Shown here: in pieces, positions 1 through 6,321 of the stretch
Layout: each line of letters begins with the position of its first letter
Numbering within the stretch: position 1 is the stretch's first letter
Source: Puniceicoccaceae bacterium
GTDB taxonomy: Bacteria > Verrucomicrobiota > Verrucomicrobiia > Opitutales > Coraliomargaritaceae
Assembly (NCBI GenBank): GCA_003567255.1
Contig: PWZW01000186.1
Span: forward strand, 1 to 7,163
Length of the DNA stretch: 7,163 bases
Direction: 5' to 3'
The notes under the pieces: generated by a model
The model's input: the letters and a program-made list of their open reading frames with translations, nothing else
Told to the model about the DNA's origin: nothing
The model's database searches: none
Made by a program: the position numbers and the translations under genes

Positions 1-2
1 AG

Positions 3-74
3 GTGGACATCAGAGATGAAGACGGATTTAAATCTGAGAAGCGGCTTTTCCATGAGAATGAGCATAGATTGTGA
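3..74 (+). CDS. Possible C-terminal tail of an upstream gene (partial)
   Basis: Frame 3 is open from the left edge to a TGA at 72-74. It gives a short, highly charged peptide, starting VDIRDEDGFKSEK and ending ENEHRL, that could be the end of a protein on the same strand as the response regulator. Frame 1 is also open, to a TAA ending at 78, so the reading frame is not certain. A sensor kinase gene often lies upstream of this type of regulator, but nothing in these 23 residues shows a kinase motif. I do not recognise the protein, and the stretch may be non-coding. Confidence 0.22.
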   Translation: MDIRDEDGFKSEKRLFHENEHRL

Positions 75-86
75 ATAACTTTATTC
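73..86. repeat. 14-bp AT-rich palindrome (GAATAA-CT-TTATTC)
   Basis: A perfect 6-bp inverted repeat with a 2-bp centre lies about 170 bp before the response-regulator start, just after or overlapping the possible upstream stop codon. Its size and symmetry would suit a dimeric regulator. It is too AT-rich to be a convincing transcription terminator. Function is inference only, and a chance palindrome in AT-rich DNA is quite possible. Confidence 0.3.
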
Positions 87-103
87 AAAACCTAAATCAC
101 TGG

Positions 104-111
104 TGTATAGT
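104..111 (+). promoter_or_regulatory. Weak sigma-70-like -10 candidate before the response regulator
   Basis: TATAGT at 106-111 resembles a -10 hexamer and is directly preceded by TG, although the usual extended -10 has one more base between them. No good -35 hexamer lies 16-18 bp upstream; the best match there is attcaa or ttattc. I found no sigma-54 consensus (TGGC-N8-TTGC type) in 1-256, so there is no sign that this gene is itself sigma-54 driven. This is a tentative call. Confidence 0.18.
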
Positions 112-123
112 ATCTTAACCCGT

Positions 124-150
124 ATGTAACCTTTGGTTCCCAAATGTAAC
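124..150 (+). repeat. Direct repeat ATGTAAC x2, 20 bp apart
   Basis: The heptamer ATGTAAC occurs at 124-130 and again at 144-150, a start-to-start distance of 20 bp or about two helical turns. Both copies lie downstream of the candidate -10 and before the response-regulator start. Same-face tandem half-sites are a common layout for regulator binding, including autoregulation, but two short copies can arise by chance. No further copy is apparent in 1-256. Confidence 0.3.
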
Positions 151-256
151 AATCCTGGAGGCGCGGAGGCTCCGTACTGAAAAATCATCAAGATTGTTTA
201 TAAAAACAGCGAAGAAACCTTGCCTCAGCCTGAGTTTGCGCCTTATTGTCTCACTC

Positions 257-1642
257 ATGTCAGCGTCTGTTTTAATAGTGGATGACGAGAAGCATACCCG
301 GGAGGGTTTGGGCGCGGCTTTGGAAGACACTTACGAGGTCTATCTGGCAGCGGATGCGGAAGAGGCCTTTAATCTAATGGAGGTGGAGGCCTTTGATGTT
401 GTTTTAACGGACCTGCGGATGGCGGGTAAATCCGGCTTGAAAGTGATTGATGAAGCTTTGAAGCGACCAGAGCGTCCGATTTGTATTATGATGACGGCGT
501 ATGGGAATGTGGAAACCGCGGTAGAGGCGATGCGTCGGGGAGCTTTCGATTTTCTCACCAAACCGGTCAATTTGGAAAAGCTGGAGATTGTGATTCGGCG
601 GGCGCTGAAGTCGCGGACAGTGGAGACCGAGAATATCCAACTGCATGAAAGGCTGGATCAGAAGTACAGCTTTTCGGGAATCGTAGGAAATTCGCCCGCG
701 CTCGTGGACGTAATTGACCGGGTGAAACTGGTCGCGCCTTCGCGGGCTACCGTCCTGCTTGGCGGCGAAACCGGTACGGGGAAGGAGTTGATTGCACAGG
801 CGGTTCACCAAAATAGTCCGCGCTCACGGGGACCTTTCGTGGCAGTGCATTGTGCTGCATTGGCCAGTAACCTTTTGGAGAGCGAGTTATTTGGGCATGA
901 GCGCGGTGCCTTTACCGGAGCTTCTGATAAAAGGACGGGGCGTTTTGAAAACGCGGATGGCGGGACGCTTTTTCTCGACGAGATCGGGGAAATTGACGCC
1001 TCGATCCAGGTAAAACTGCTGCGCTTTTTGGAGACCAGAAGCTTCGAGCGTTTGGGCAGTAGCAAAACTATCAAGGTGGACGTTCGCTTGGTCTGTGCGA
1101 CCAATCGGGATCTTGAGCAAATGGTCCGGGACGGAGATTTTCGAGAGGATTTGTTGTATCGCTTGAATGTTGTGACTATTCATCTCCCGGCTCTCCGTGA
1201 CCGTAAAGGAGACCTTCCGATTCTTTTAAATCACTACATTAAAATCTTCAGCAAAGAAAATGGTGTCCCGCCGGTGAAGCTTACAGACGAGGCACTTGAG
1301 CGCCTCGGAGCTTACCGCTGGCCGGGAAATATTCGCGAGCTGAGGAATTTCTGCGAGAATATCGTGGTCCTCAAGGCGGGGCAGACGATCAGTGAGTATG
1401 ATTTGGAGGCAAAGTTTCTGGCCTTGGAGGGTGCTGCAGGGGGGGATGCTGCGCCTGATGGTTCCGCGCCGGGGAGTGCCTCCTCGGGGTCGCTCAGTAT
1501 CGAAGAAAACGAAAAACGTTTATTGCGAAATGCACTGGTAAGGGCTGGTGGCAACCGGACCAAAGCGGCGCAAATGATGGGAGTGAGCCGCCGCACATTG
1601 CATCGAAAACTCGCCCTTTGGCCGGAATTGGACGTTCGCTAA
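257..1642 (+). CDS. Sigma-54-dependent response regulator, NtrC family
   Basis: This 461-residue protein has the three-part plan of NtrC/ZraR/AtoC-type activators. The receiver domain (about 1-120) has the acidic pair D9/D10, phospho-acceptor D52 in VVLTDLRM, T80 and K102 in LTKP. The AAA+ domain (about 138-375) has Walker A GETGTGKE at 170-177, the sigma-54-contacting GAFTGA loop at 217-222, Walker B GGTLFLDE at 235-242, and the arginine-finger region FREDLLYRLN. A Gly/Ala/Ser-rich linker of about 25 residues leads to a Fis-type helix-turn-helix (about 417-452, GGNRTKAAQMMGVSRRTL). Once phosphorylated, such proteins form rings at enhancers and use ATP to open sigma-54 promoters. The ATG at 257 puts the start six or so residues before the first receiver strand. 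An upstream TTG at 194 would add 21 residues of no receiver character. No Shine-Dalgarno is visible. The family is certain; the specific signal is unknown, and no kinase gene is in view. Confidence 0.95.
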   Translation: MSASVLIVDDEKHTREGLGAALEDTYEVYLAADAEEAFNLMEVEAFDVVLTDLRMAGKSGLKVIDEALKRPERPICIMMTAYGNVETAVEAMRRGAFDFLTKPVNLEKLEIVIRRALKSRTVETENIQLHERLDQKYSFSGIVGNSPALVDVIDRVKLVAPSRATVLLGGETGTGKELIAQAVHQNSPRSRGPFVAVHCAALASNLLESELFGHERGAFTGASDKRTGRFENADGGTLFLDEIGEIDASIQVKLLRFLETRSFERLGSSKTIKVDVRLVCATNRDLEQMVRDGDFREDLLYRLNVVTIHLPALRDRKGDLPILLNHYIKIFSKENGVPPVKLTDEALERLGAYRWPGNIRELRNFCENIVVLKAGQTISEYDLEAKFLALEGAAGGDAAPDGSAPGSASSGSLSIEENEKRLLRNALVRAGGNRTKAAQMMGVSRRTLHRKLALWPELDVR

Positions 1643-1645
1643 GCT

Positions 1646-1663
1646 GATCCGATCGGGTGGATC
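1646..1663. terminator. Possible short hairpin between converging genes
   Basis: GATCC (1646-1650) and GGATC (1659-1663) can pair around an 8-base loop in the 35-bp gap where the response regulator and hemL converge. The position suits a bidirectional terminator. The stem is only 5 bp and no T-run follows on either strand, so it is at best a weak intrinsic terminator. Termination here may be factor-dependent. Confidence 0.2.
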
Positions 1664-1677
1664 GCGGTGGGCCGTGC

Positions 1678-2952
1678 TTAGATCGACAAAATTGCTTTGC
1701 TGAGTATCTCCGCCGCTTGCTCAATCGCCTCGCCCTCGTGGGCGGTGCTGATAAAGCAGGTTTCGAAAGGAGAGGGTGGCAGATAGACCCCGTGCTCGAG
1801 AGCGTAGTGGAAAACCTTTTTAAAGTGAGCAGTGTGGCTGTTCACCGCCTCGTCGTAGTTCGTCACCGGGGCGGCGGCGAAGAAGAGTGCAAACATACTC
1901 CCGACTTGAGGCACCTGGAGGGCAAGCCCCTTCGCTTTGGCCGCTCCGAGCAGTGCGTCGCGGATGGTTTTACCCAAGGTATCGAGTCTGTCGTAGGGAG
2001 CTTCCTGCCGGAGCTTTTTCAGCGATGCGATGCCAGCGGCCATTGCCAGGGGGTTACCGCTCAACGTTCCCGCCTGATAGACGGGACCGACCGGGGCAAG
2101 GTGCTGCATGATTTCCCGCTTCCCGCCAAACGCGCCCACCGGTAAGCCGCCTCCGATGATTTTGCCCATTGCCGTAAGGTCGGGGGTGATGCCGATGTGA
2201 CTTTGTACGCCTCCCTCAGCAATCCGGAAACCGGTCATCACCTCATCGAAAATCAGCACCGTTCCGTGGGCTTGGGTGAGTTTACGGAGTTTTTCAAGGT
2301 AGTCCGGGTGGGGGAGCATCAGGCCACAATTTGCGGGAAAGGGCTCAACGATGACCGCAGCGATTTCGGAGCCGTAGTTGGCAAAGCAGGCTTCAAGGCC
2401 AGCCGCATCATTATAGTCGAGGACGAGCGTGTCTGCGGCCACTGCCTTGGGGACTCCTGCACTGTCTGGATTCCCAAGGGTGAGGGCGCCTGAGCCTGCC
2501 TTCACCAACAAAGCATCGACGTGGCCATGGTAGCAGCCGGCAAACTTAATGATCTTGTCTCGCCCTGTGTAGCCACGGGCGAGTCGAATGGTGGACATGG
2601 TGGCCTCGGTACCGCTATTGCACATGCGGACTTGTTCAACGGAAGGAACCATTGAGAGGATCAACTCAGCCATCTCCACTTCATAGGGATTGGGCGTTCC
2701 AAAGCTGGTCCCGTTTTGGAGGGCACTGGCAATTGCGTCGCGGATCTCCGGGCAGTTATGGCCGTGGATTGCTGGTCCCCAGGTACAGACGAAATCAATC
2801 AGTGAGTTTCCATCAGCGGTTTCCAGGTGAGCGCCCTGCGCACGGCGAGTGAAGAAAGGTGCGCCGCCGACGGAGCGAAAGGCGCGCACAGGAGAGTTGA
2901 CGCCTCCGGGCATTGACCGCTGTGCTTGCTTAAAAAGTGTCGTCGAGTCCAT
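1678..2952 (-). CDS. hemL: Glutamate-1-semialdehyde 2,1-aminomutase
   Basis: This PLP enzyme turns glutamate-1-semialdehyde into 5-aminolevulinate, the last step of the C5 route into haem and other tetrapyrroles, in the cytoplasm. The 424-residue length is normal for the family. The N-terminus carries the hallmark SMPGGVNSPVRAF (13-25). CNSGTEA (111-117), YHGHVDALLVKAGSGA (141-156), FDEVMTGFR (235-243) with D236 for the PLP ring nitrogen, and K264 in MGKIIGGGLPVGAFGG as the Schiff-base lysine complete the active site. One segment is unusual: EPFPANCG (203-210) where classical enzymes have EPVAGNMG. The ATG at 2952 is chosen because the protein then begins MDSTTLFKQAQ as in relatives; an upstream TTG at 3000 would add 16 unrelated residues. 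No Shine-Dalgarno is evident. The helicase gene ends 58 bp upstream on the same strand, so the two may be co-transcribed. Confidence 0.96.
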   Translation of the reverse strand: MDSTTLFKQAQRSMPGGVNSPVRAFRSVGGAPFFTRRAQGAHLETADGNSLIDFVCTWGPAIHGHNCPEIRDAIASALQNGTSFGTPNPYEVEMAELILSMVPSVEQVRMCNSGTEATMSTIRLARGYTGRDKIIKFAGCYHGHVDALLVKAGSGALTLGNPDSAGVPKAVAADTLVLDYNDAAGLEACFANYGSEIAAVIVEPFPANCGLMLPHPDYLEKLRKLTQAHGTVLIFDEVMTGFRIAEGGVQSHIGITPDLTAMGKIIGGGLPVGAFGGKREIMQHLAPVGPVYQAGTLSGNPLAMAAGIASLKKLRQEAPYDRLDTLGKTIRDALLGAAKAKGLALQVPQVGSMFALFFAAAPVTNYDEAVNSHTAHFKKVFHYALEHGVYLPPSPFETCFISTAHEGEAIEQAAEILSKAILSI

Positions 2953-3010
2953 AGTGCATGGAAACAGCCACCCGCTCGGAACGGCAACACAGATTCGCAA
3001 AAAAGTGAGC

Positions 3011-5512
3011 TTAGACCCAGTGAAGGGTTGGGTGTCTTTTCGTTTGATCGCGCTTCAAGGAGGGCAGTAAGTCGAAGTTGAGCACCGGAGCATCGTGTTC
3101 GATGGACTCGGTGGCGCAGGCGCGGAGGGCGCGCCAACGAGCCCAGGGATAGTCCGGAGCGCGGGCGATTTGACAGCGTACGCTGCGCCACTCGGTGAAT
3201 GCACGTTCGGCATCTCCGGCACTGATTTCCGCTTCCGGATAGGCTTTTTGGATAGTGATCAGGGCATCCTTCGCGGTGAGTAGTTCACTGGCGCCATCGC
3301 CGTAGTCTTCCGGAAGCCCTTGGGCAAGGTAACCGGGAAAAGTCCGGCTTTGATAGGCTTCGCGGCAAATTGCCGCTAGCGGTGTACTCCCGCTGCCCAC
3401 CAAGTTGAAGCGGTGTCCGGCGCGGAGGTTGATTAAATCTTTGAGCAGTTCCTCTATCGCGTAGTGCTCGATCTCAAGGGCTGCGGCGATAGCCAGGCCC
3501 TCACCCCCGTTGAAAAAAGACGTGATCAAGCCGCGCCGGGTTGGATGCCCTCGCGCATCGAGCAGCCCAAGGCGCTGCCAAGTGCCGGCAACGCTGTTGT
3601 CTCCAGTGAAATCCTGGATTTTCCGATGTTGGTCGTTCAATTGAGATCCGCCTATCTCACGCGTTCTCGTTTCGGGATTAAGGAGGGCGTGTCCGTCCTG
3701 GTCAATCAGTGCCATCACCGGAGTGTCGGTAAAATCGATCCGGCAGAAGAGCGTGCCACTCCGCTCAACCAGCTCTGCGGGCTGGCCTCCCTGAGTGAGA
3801 AAGGGTAGGTCGGGGAGGACCCATTTTTCGATTTGCTCGAGACTAAGGTCGCGTGGCACTCCCTTGCGTCGCCACCTCCCTCCGAGCGAGCGGAGGCTTT
3901 TTCTGAGCCATTTGGTCAATGTCAGCGCATGCTGCTCTTTACTTTGGGGGAATTGTGCAAGGGGCGCCTCCCGTCCATAGCGTTTCGCCCCCTCTGCGTT
4001 TTCCAAGCGGCAGCTGACGCCAAACTTTAGTTTTGCGAGGGTTCGAGGGCTGGAAAGGGCTGGGCGCCAGTCGTCACGTTCAAGGATGAGGGCATCGGCT
4101 AACTTGACGGTTCGCTCAGGTCGTTGCCGCTCCCAGTAACCCGCTTTATTTTTAAACTCGCGAACGGAGCCGCCGGCGAGTTTCTGTTCGCCGCACCCAA
4201 CTGAGGGGTGACTTGTGGAAACCTTGACGCAACCGGACTGCGAAGTCGGGGAGGTGGGTCGGTTTAAAAAAGTTTCCAGACCCAGAGGAACCCGGTTTTT
4301 CGAAAATAGGCGCGATGTCAGGGACCTTGCTGCCTCCAGCGGGTCCTGTTTGCTTTGGGCGGCGGCGTGCATGAGCGTGAGTAAAGCGGGCCAATCCACC
4401 TGGTCCGTACGGCTTAGCGCAAGGGGATGAGCATCGCCAAGACGGGCTTTACCCTCGCTGAAAAGAATACTTCCCTGATCGTCGAGCCCCCGGCGTCCTG
4501 CGCGACCAAACATTTGAAGCAGTTCATCCGGACGAATGAGGCGATGGACCTGGCCGCTCCGGTACTCGCGGTCTAGCACCAGTACCGAGCGAACAGAAAA
4601 ATGAATACCTGCGCCGAGGCCAGTGGTTGAACAAATGAGCTTGAGCTGCCCGTTTTTCGCCAGCGGCTCGATCAAGCCCACCCGCTGGGCGTAGCTAAGG
4701 CCGCTGTGATGATAGGCCACCCGCTTTTTTAGAATGCGGGCGAGCTGTGGCCCAGCCAACTTTTTTTGCTCCGGGCTGAGTTGTAAAAGATCGGGTGAGG
4801 TGATCATGGAAGCAAAATGCACAGCGAGTCTTTCAGCTGCTCTGCGCTTGGGTGCAAAGACCATTACCGGTCCCAAGCCGGAGAGGAGGGCGCGGGCCAA
4901 GCGTCGGGGTAGATGCCCTTCGATGTGGGGCGGAACTTTGTCGGGAAGACTCTCCAGATTCACCTCATCCAGAGGCACCGGCCGTTCTTTGGTCGCGACA
5001 GTCGAGACCTCCCGCCCACAACGACTCAGCCAAGCAGCAACTTGCTCGGGATTGGCAACGCTCCCACTGAGCAAAAGGAGCTGCGTTTGGGCAGGCGCCA
5101 TCGCCAAAACGATCTCGTAGTTTGATCCGCGGGCGGGGTCGGCCAGCATCTGATACTCGTCGACTACTAACAAAGCAGGGCCCTTGCCTTCCAGAATCGT
5201 TCGTTTTTGAGTTTCCAGTGTTGCCACCACAATAGCCGCTTGAGGGTCGATCACGATGTCACCCGTAGTGATCCCAACATCCCAACCACGCTGTTTCCAT
5301 TCCAGAAATTTATCGTTCGCCAAGGCCCGCGTGGGCACCGTGTACACCGCTTTTCCGCGATAGCCGGATTTGATCAGCAGCTCAAAAATATGGGTTTTGC
5401 CTGCCCCCGTCGGCGCATCCACGATCACATCCCGGCCAGCCAGCAGGGCGCGCACTGCGTTTTGCTGCCAGAGGTCGGGAACGATAAACTGATCGCTAAG
5501 TAAGGTCACCAC
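3011..5512 (-). CDS. Ski2-like superfamily 2 helicase with DEYQ box
   Basis: This is a nucleic-acid-dependent ATPase/helicase of about 833 residues. Numbering from the GTG at 5512, motif I is DAPTGAGKT (32-40), Ia VPTRALANDK (59-68), II DEYQ (118-121), III SGSVANP (149-155), IV VMVFAPKRRAAE (216-227), V STTGLGAGIHF (295-305) and VI QMFGRAGRRG (333-342). AYHHSGLSYAQR (266-277) and the motif VI form are typical of the Ski2/Mtr4/Hel308 group, which usually has DEVH/DEIH as motif II. The remaining 480 or so residues match nothing I can name, except that 643-703 resembles the helical C-terminal part of Ski2-type enzymes. The substrate (RNA or DNA) is not decided by the sequence. The start is uncertain. 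GTG codons at 5512 and 5509 lie just ahead of the conserved core. TTG at 5545 and CTG at 5533 lie near a GGAGGA at 5547-5552. Longer readings run into cysC and are unlikely. Confidence 0.85.
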   Translation of the reverse strand: MVTLLSDQFIVPDLWQQNAVRALLAGRDVIVDAPTGAGKTHIFELLIKSGYRGKAVYTVPTRALANDKFLEWKQRGWDVGITTGDIVIDPQAAIVVATLETQKRTILEGKGPALLVVDEYQMLADPARGSNYEIVLAMAPAQTQLLLLSGSVANPEQVAAWLSRCGREVSTVATKERPVPLDEVNLESLPDKVPPHIEGHLPRRLARALLSGLGPVMVFAPKRRAAERLAVHFASMITSPDLLQLSPEQKKLAGPQLARILKKRVAYHHSGLSYAQRVGLIEPLAKNGQLKLICSTTGLGAGIHFSVRSVLVLDREYRSGQVHRLIRPDELLQMFGRAGRRGLDDQGSILFSEGKARLGDAHPLALSRTDQVDWPALLTLMHAAAQSKQDPLEAARSLTSRLFSKNRVPLGLETFLNRPTSPTSQSGCVKVSTSHPSVGCGEQKLAGGSVREFKNKAGYWERQRPERTVKLADALILERDDWRPALSSPRTLAKLKFGVSCRLENAEGAKRYGREAPLAQFPQSKEQHALTLTKWLRKSLRSLGGRWRRKGVPRDLSLEQIEKWVLPDLPFLTQGGQPAELVERSGTLFCRIDFTDTPVMALIDQDGHALLNPETRTREIGGSQLNDQHRKIQDFTGDNSVAGTWQRLGLLDARGHPTRRGLITSFFNGGEGLAIAAALEIEHYAIEELLKDLINLRAGHRFNLVGSGSTPLAAICREAYQSRTFPGYLAQGLPEDYGDGASELLTAKDALITIQKAYPEAEISAGDAERAFTEWRSVRCQIARAPDYPWARWRALRACATESIEHDAPVLNFDLLPSLKRDQTKRHPTLHWV

Positions 5513-5680
5513 CGATAAACAAGCGAATTGCAGGGATAAGCGCAAATCCTCCAAGGTTTGTTTTTTGCTGTTGTGATTGAGAACAATGCAAAGTGGATTT
5601 TTAAATATTACTTGTTGACTAATTAACTTATGAATTGAAACTTCACAGTTTCGTGCCTTCTTAAAGAGCGCCGTACCGTC
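5513..5680. promoter_or_regulatory. Divergent intergenic region between helicase and cysC
   Basis: This 168-bp gap separates divergent starts and must hold both promoters. It is clearly more AT-rich than its flanks, especially 5560-5650. On the plus strand TTGACT (5615-5620) and TTGAAA (5635-5640) are -35-like, but neither has a good -10 at the right spacing; TATGAA (5629-5634) is -10-like and also unpaired. On the minus strand TAATAT, next to a T/A-rich run around 5600-5612, is the best -10 candidate. A purine-rich GGAGGA (minus strand, 5552-5547) could be a ribosome site if the helicase starts upstream of the GTG codons. I see no recognisable riboswitch. Confidence 0.45.
5637..5652. repeat. 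Inverted repeat GAAACT-TCAC-AGTTTC upstream of cysC
   Basis: A perfect 6-bp inverted repeat with a 4-base centre sits 28 bp before the cysC ATG, overlapping the -35-like TTGAAA. It could be an operator for sulfur control or a small hairpin in the leader. Nothing in the sequence ties it to a known regulator. Confidence 0.35.
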
Positions 5681-6289
5681 ATGACGACTCCCGAAAATAT
5701 CCATACTGAATTCCACCGGATGCAAAGCCGGGAAACCAAGGAAGCCCAGCTGCGCCAGCGGGCCCATCTTTTTTGGTTTTATGGTCTATCCGGTTCGGGA
5801 AAGAGCACGCTCGCGGTGGAGCTTGAGCAAGTGCTTTCCAGCGAGGGCTACGTTGTAAAGTTGTTGGATGGCGACAACGTGCGGAGTGGTTTAAACAATG
5901 ATTTGGGCTTCAGCGATGCCGACCGTATGGAGAACATTCGGAGGATTGCCGAGGTGGCGAAGCTTTTTCTGGACAGTGGGATCGTGGTGATTGCCTCATT
6001 TATTACACCAACGCGTGCCTTGCGGGACTTGGTGGCCGAGAAGATCCAAGCGGACGACCTCACGCTAACGCATGTAAAGTGTTCTTTCGAAGCCTGTGCC
6101 GAGCGGGATGTCAAGGGGCTCTACAAAAAGGCCTCTGCGGGCAAGGTTACGGCTTTCACTGGAAAAGATTCGCTTTTTGAAGAGCCCTTAAAAGAAGCTG
6201 CGGATTGGTGTATCGATACCCAGACGCTTTCGGTAGCCGAGTCCGTCAACCATCTGTTGGCGCGGATGCGCCCGCTAATTAAACGATAA
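5681..6289 (+). CDS. cysC: Adenylylsulfate (APS) kinase
   Basis: CysC uses ATP to phosphorylate adenosine 5'-phosphosulfate at the 3' position and gives PAPS, the donor for sulfate reduction or sulfotransferases. The 202-residue length is normal for a stand-alone enzyme. Walker A is GLSGSGKST (35-43). DGDNVRSGLNNDLGFS (63-78) and NIRRIAEVAKLF (85-96) bind APS. ERDVKGLYKKA (141-151) and FTGKDS (159-164) match the family's lid and C-terminal motifs, with valine where RDPKGLY usually has proline. The segment SFITP (106-110) has T109 where many homologues have serine (SFISP); that serine is the phosphorylated residue described in E. coli. The ATG at 5681 is preceded only by a weak AAAGAG about 12 bases away. 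An N-terminal tail of about 28 residues before the first strand is common in CysC. cysD follows 32 bp downstream, making an operon very likely. Confidence 0.95.
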   Translation: MTTPENIHTEFHRMQSRETKEAQLRQRAHLFWFYGLSGSGKSTLAVELEQVLSSEGYVVKLLDGDNVRSGLNNDLGFSDADRMENIRRIAEVAKLFLDSGIVVIASFITPTRALRDLVAEKIQADDLTLTHVKCSFEACAERDVKGLYKKASAGKVTAFTGKDSLFEEPLKEAADWCIDTQTLSVAESVNHLLARMRPLIKR

Positions 6290-6321
6290 TTGAGCCCCTA
6301 CACGACCTACCAAAATTTATT

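Noticed and set aside
194..256. N-terminal extension of the response regulator from a TTG at 194
   Set aside because: The 21 extra residues do not look like part of a receiver domain, and the ATG at 257 gives a standard receiver start.
1657..2145. 162-codon plus-strand open frame opposite hemL
   Set aside because: It lies wholly antisense to a well-supported enzyme gene and its product has no recognisable motif; it is a shadow of biased codon use.
2953..3000. 16-residue N-terminal extension of HemL from a TTG at 3000
   Set aside because: The residues are unlike GSAM N-termini; the ATG at 2952 gives the family's usual beginning.
3013..3037. Hairpin AGACCCA...TGGGTGTCT followed by TTTT on the plus strand
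   Set aside because: No plus-strand gene ends here, and read on the minus strand the stem is bulged and 11 bases from a T-run, so a true terminator is not supported.
2799..3191. 130-codon minus-strand frame spanning the helicase end and hemL start
   Set aside because: It overlaps both real genes in another frame, is Arg/Ser/Leu-rich and has no motif.
4734..5120. 128-codon plus-strand frame opposite the helicase motor
   Set aside because: It is antisense to conserved helicase motifs, with Arg/Ser-rich composition typical of a shadow.
5513..5767. 85-residue N-terminal extension of the helicase running into cysC
   Set aside because: It crosses the AT-rich divergent intergenic region and the first codons of cysC, and its residues show no helicase-like character.
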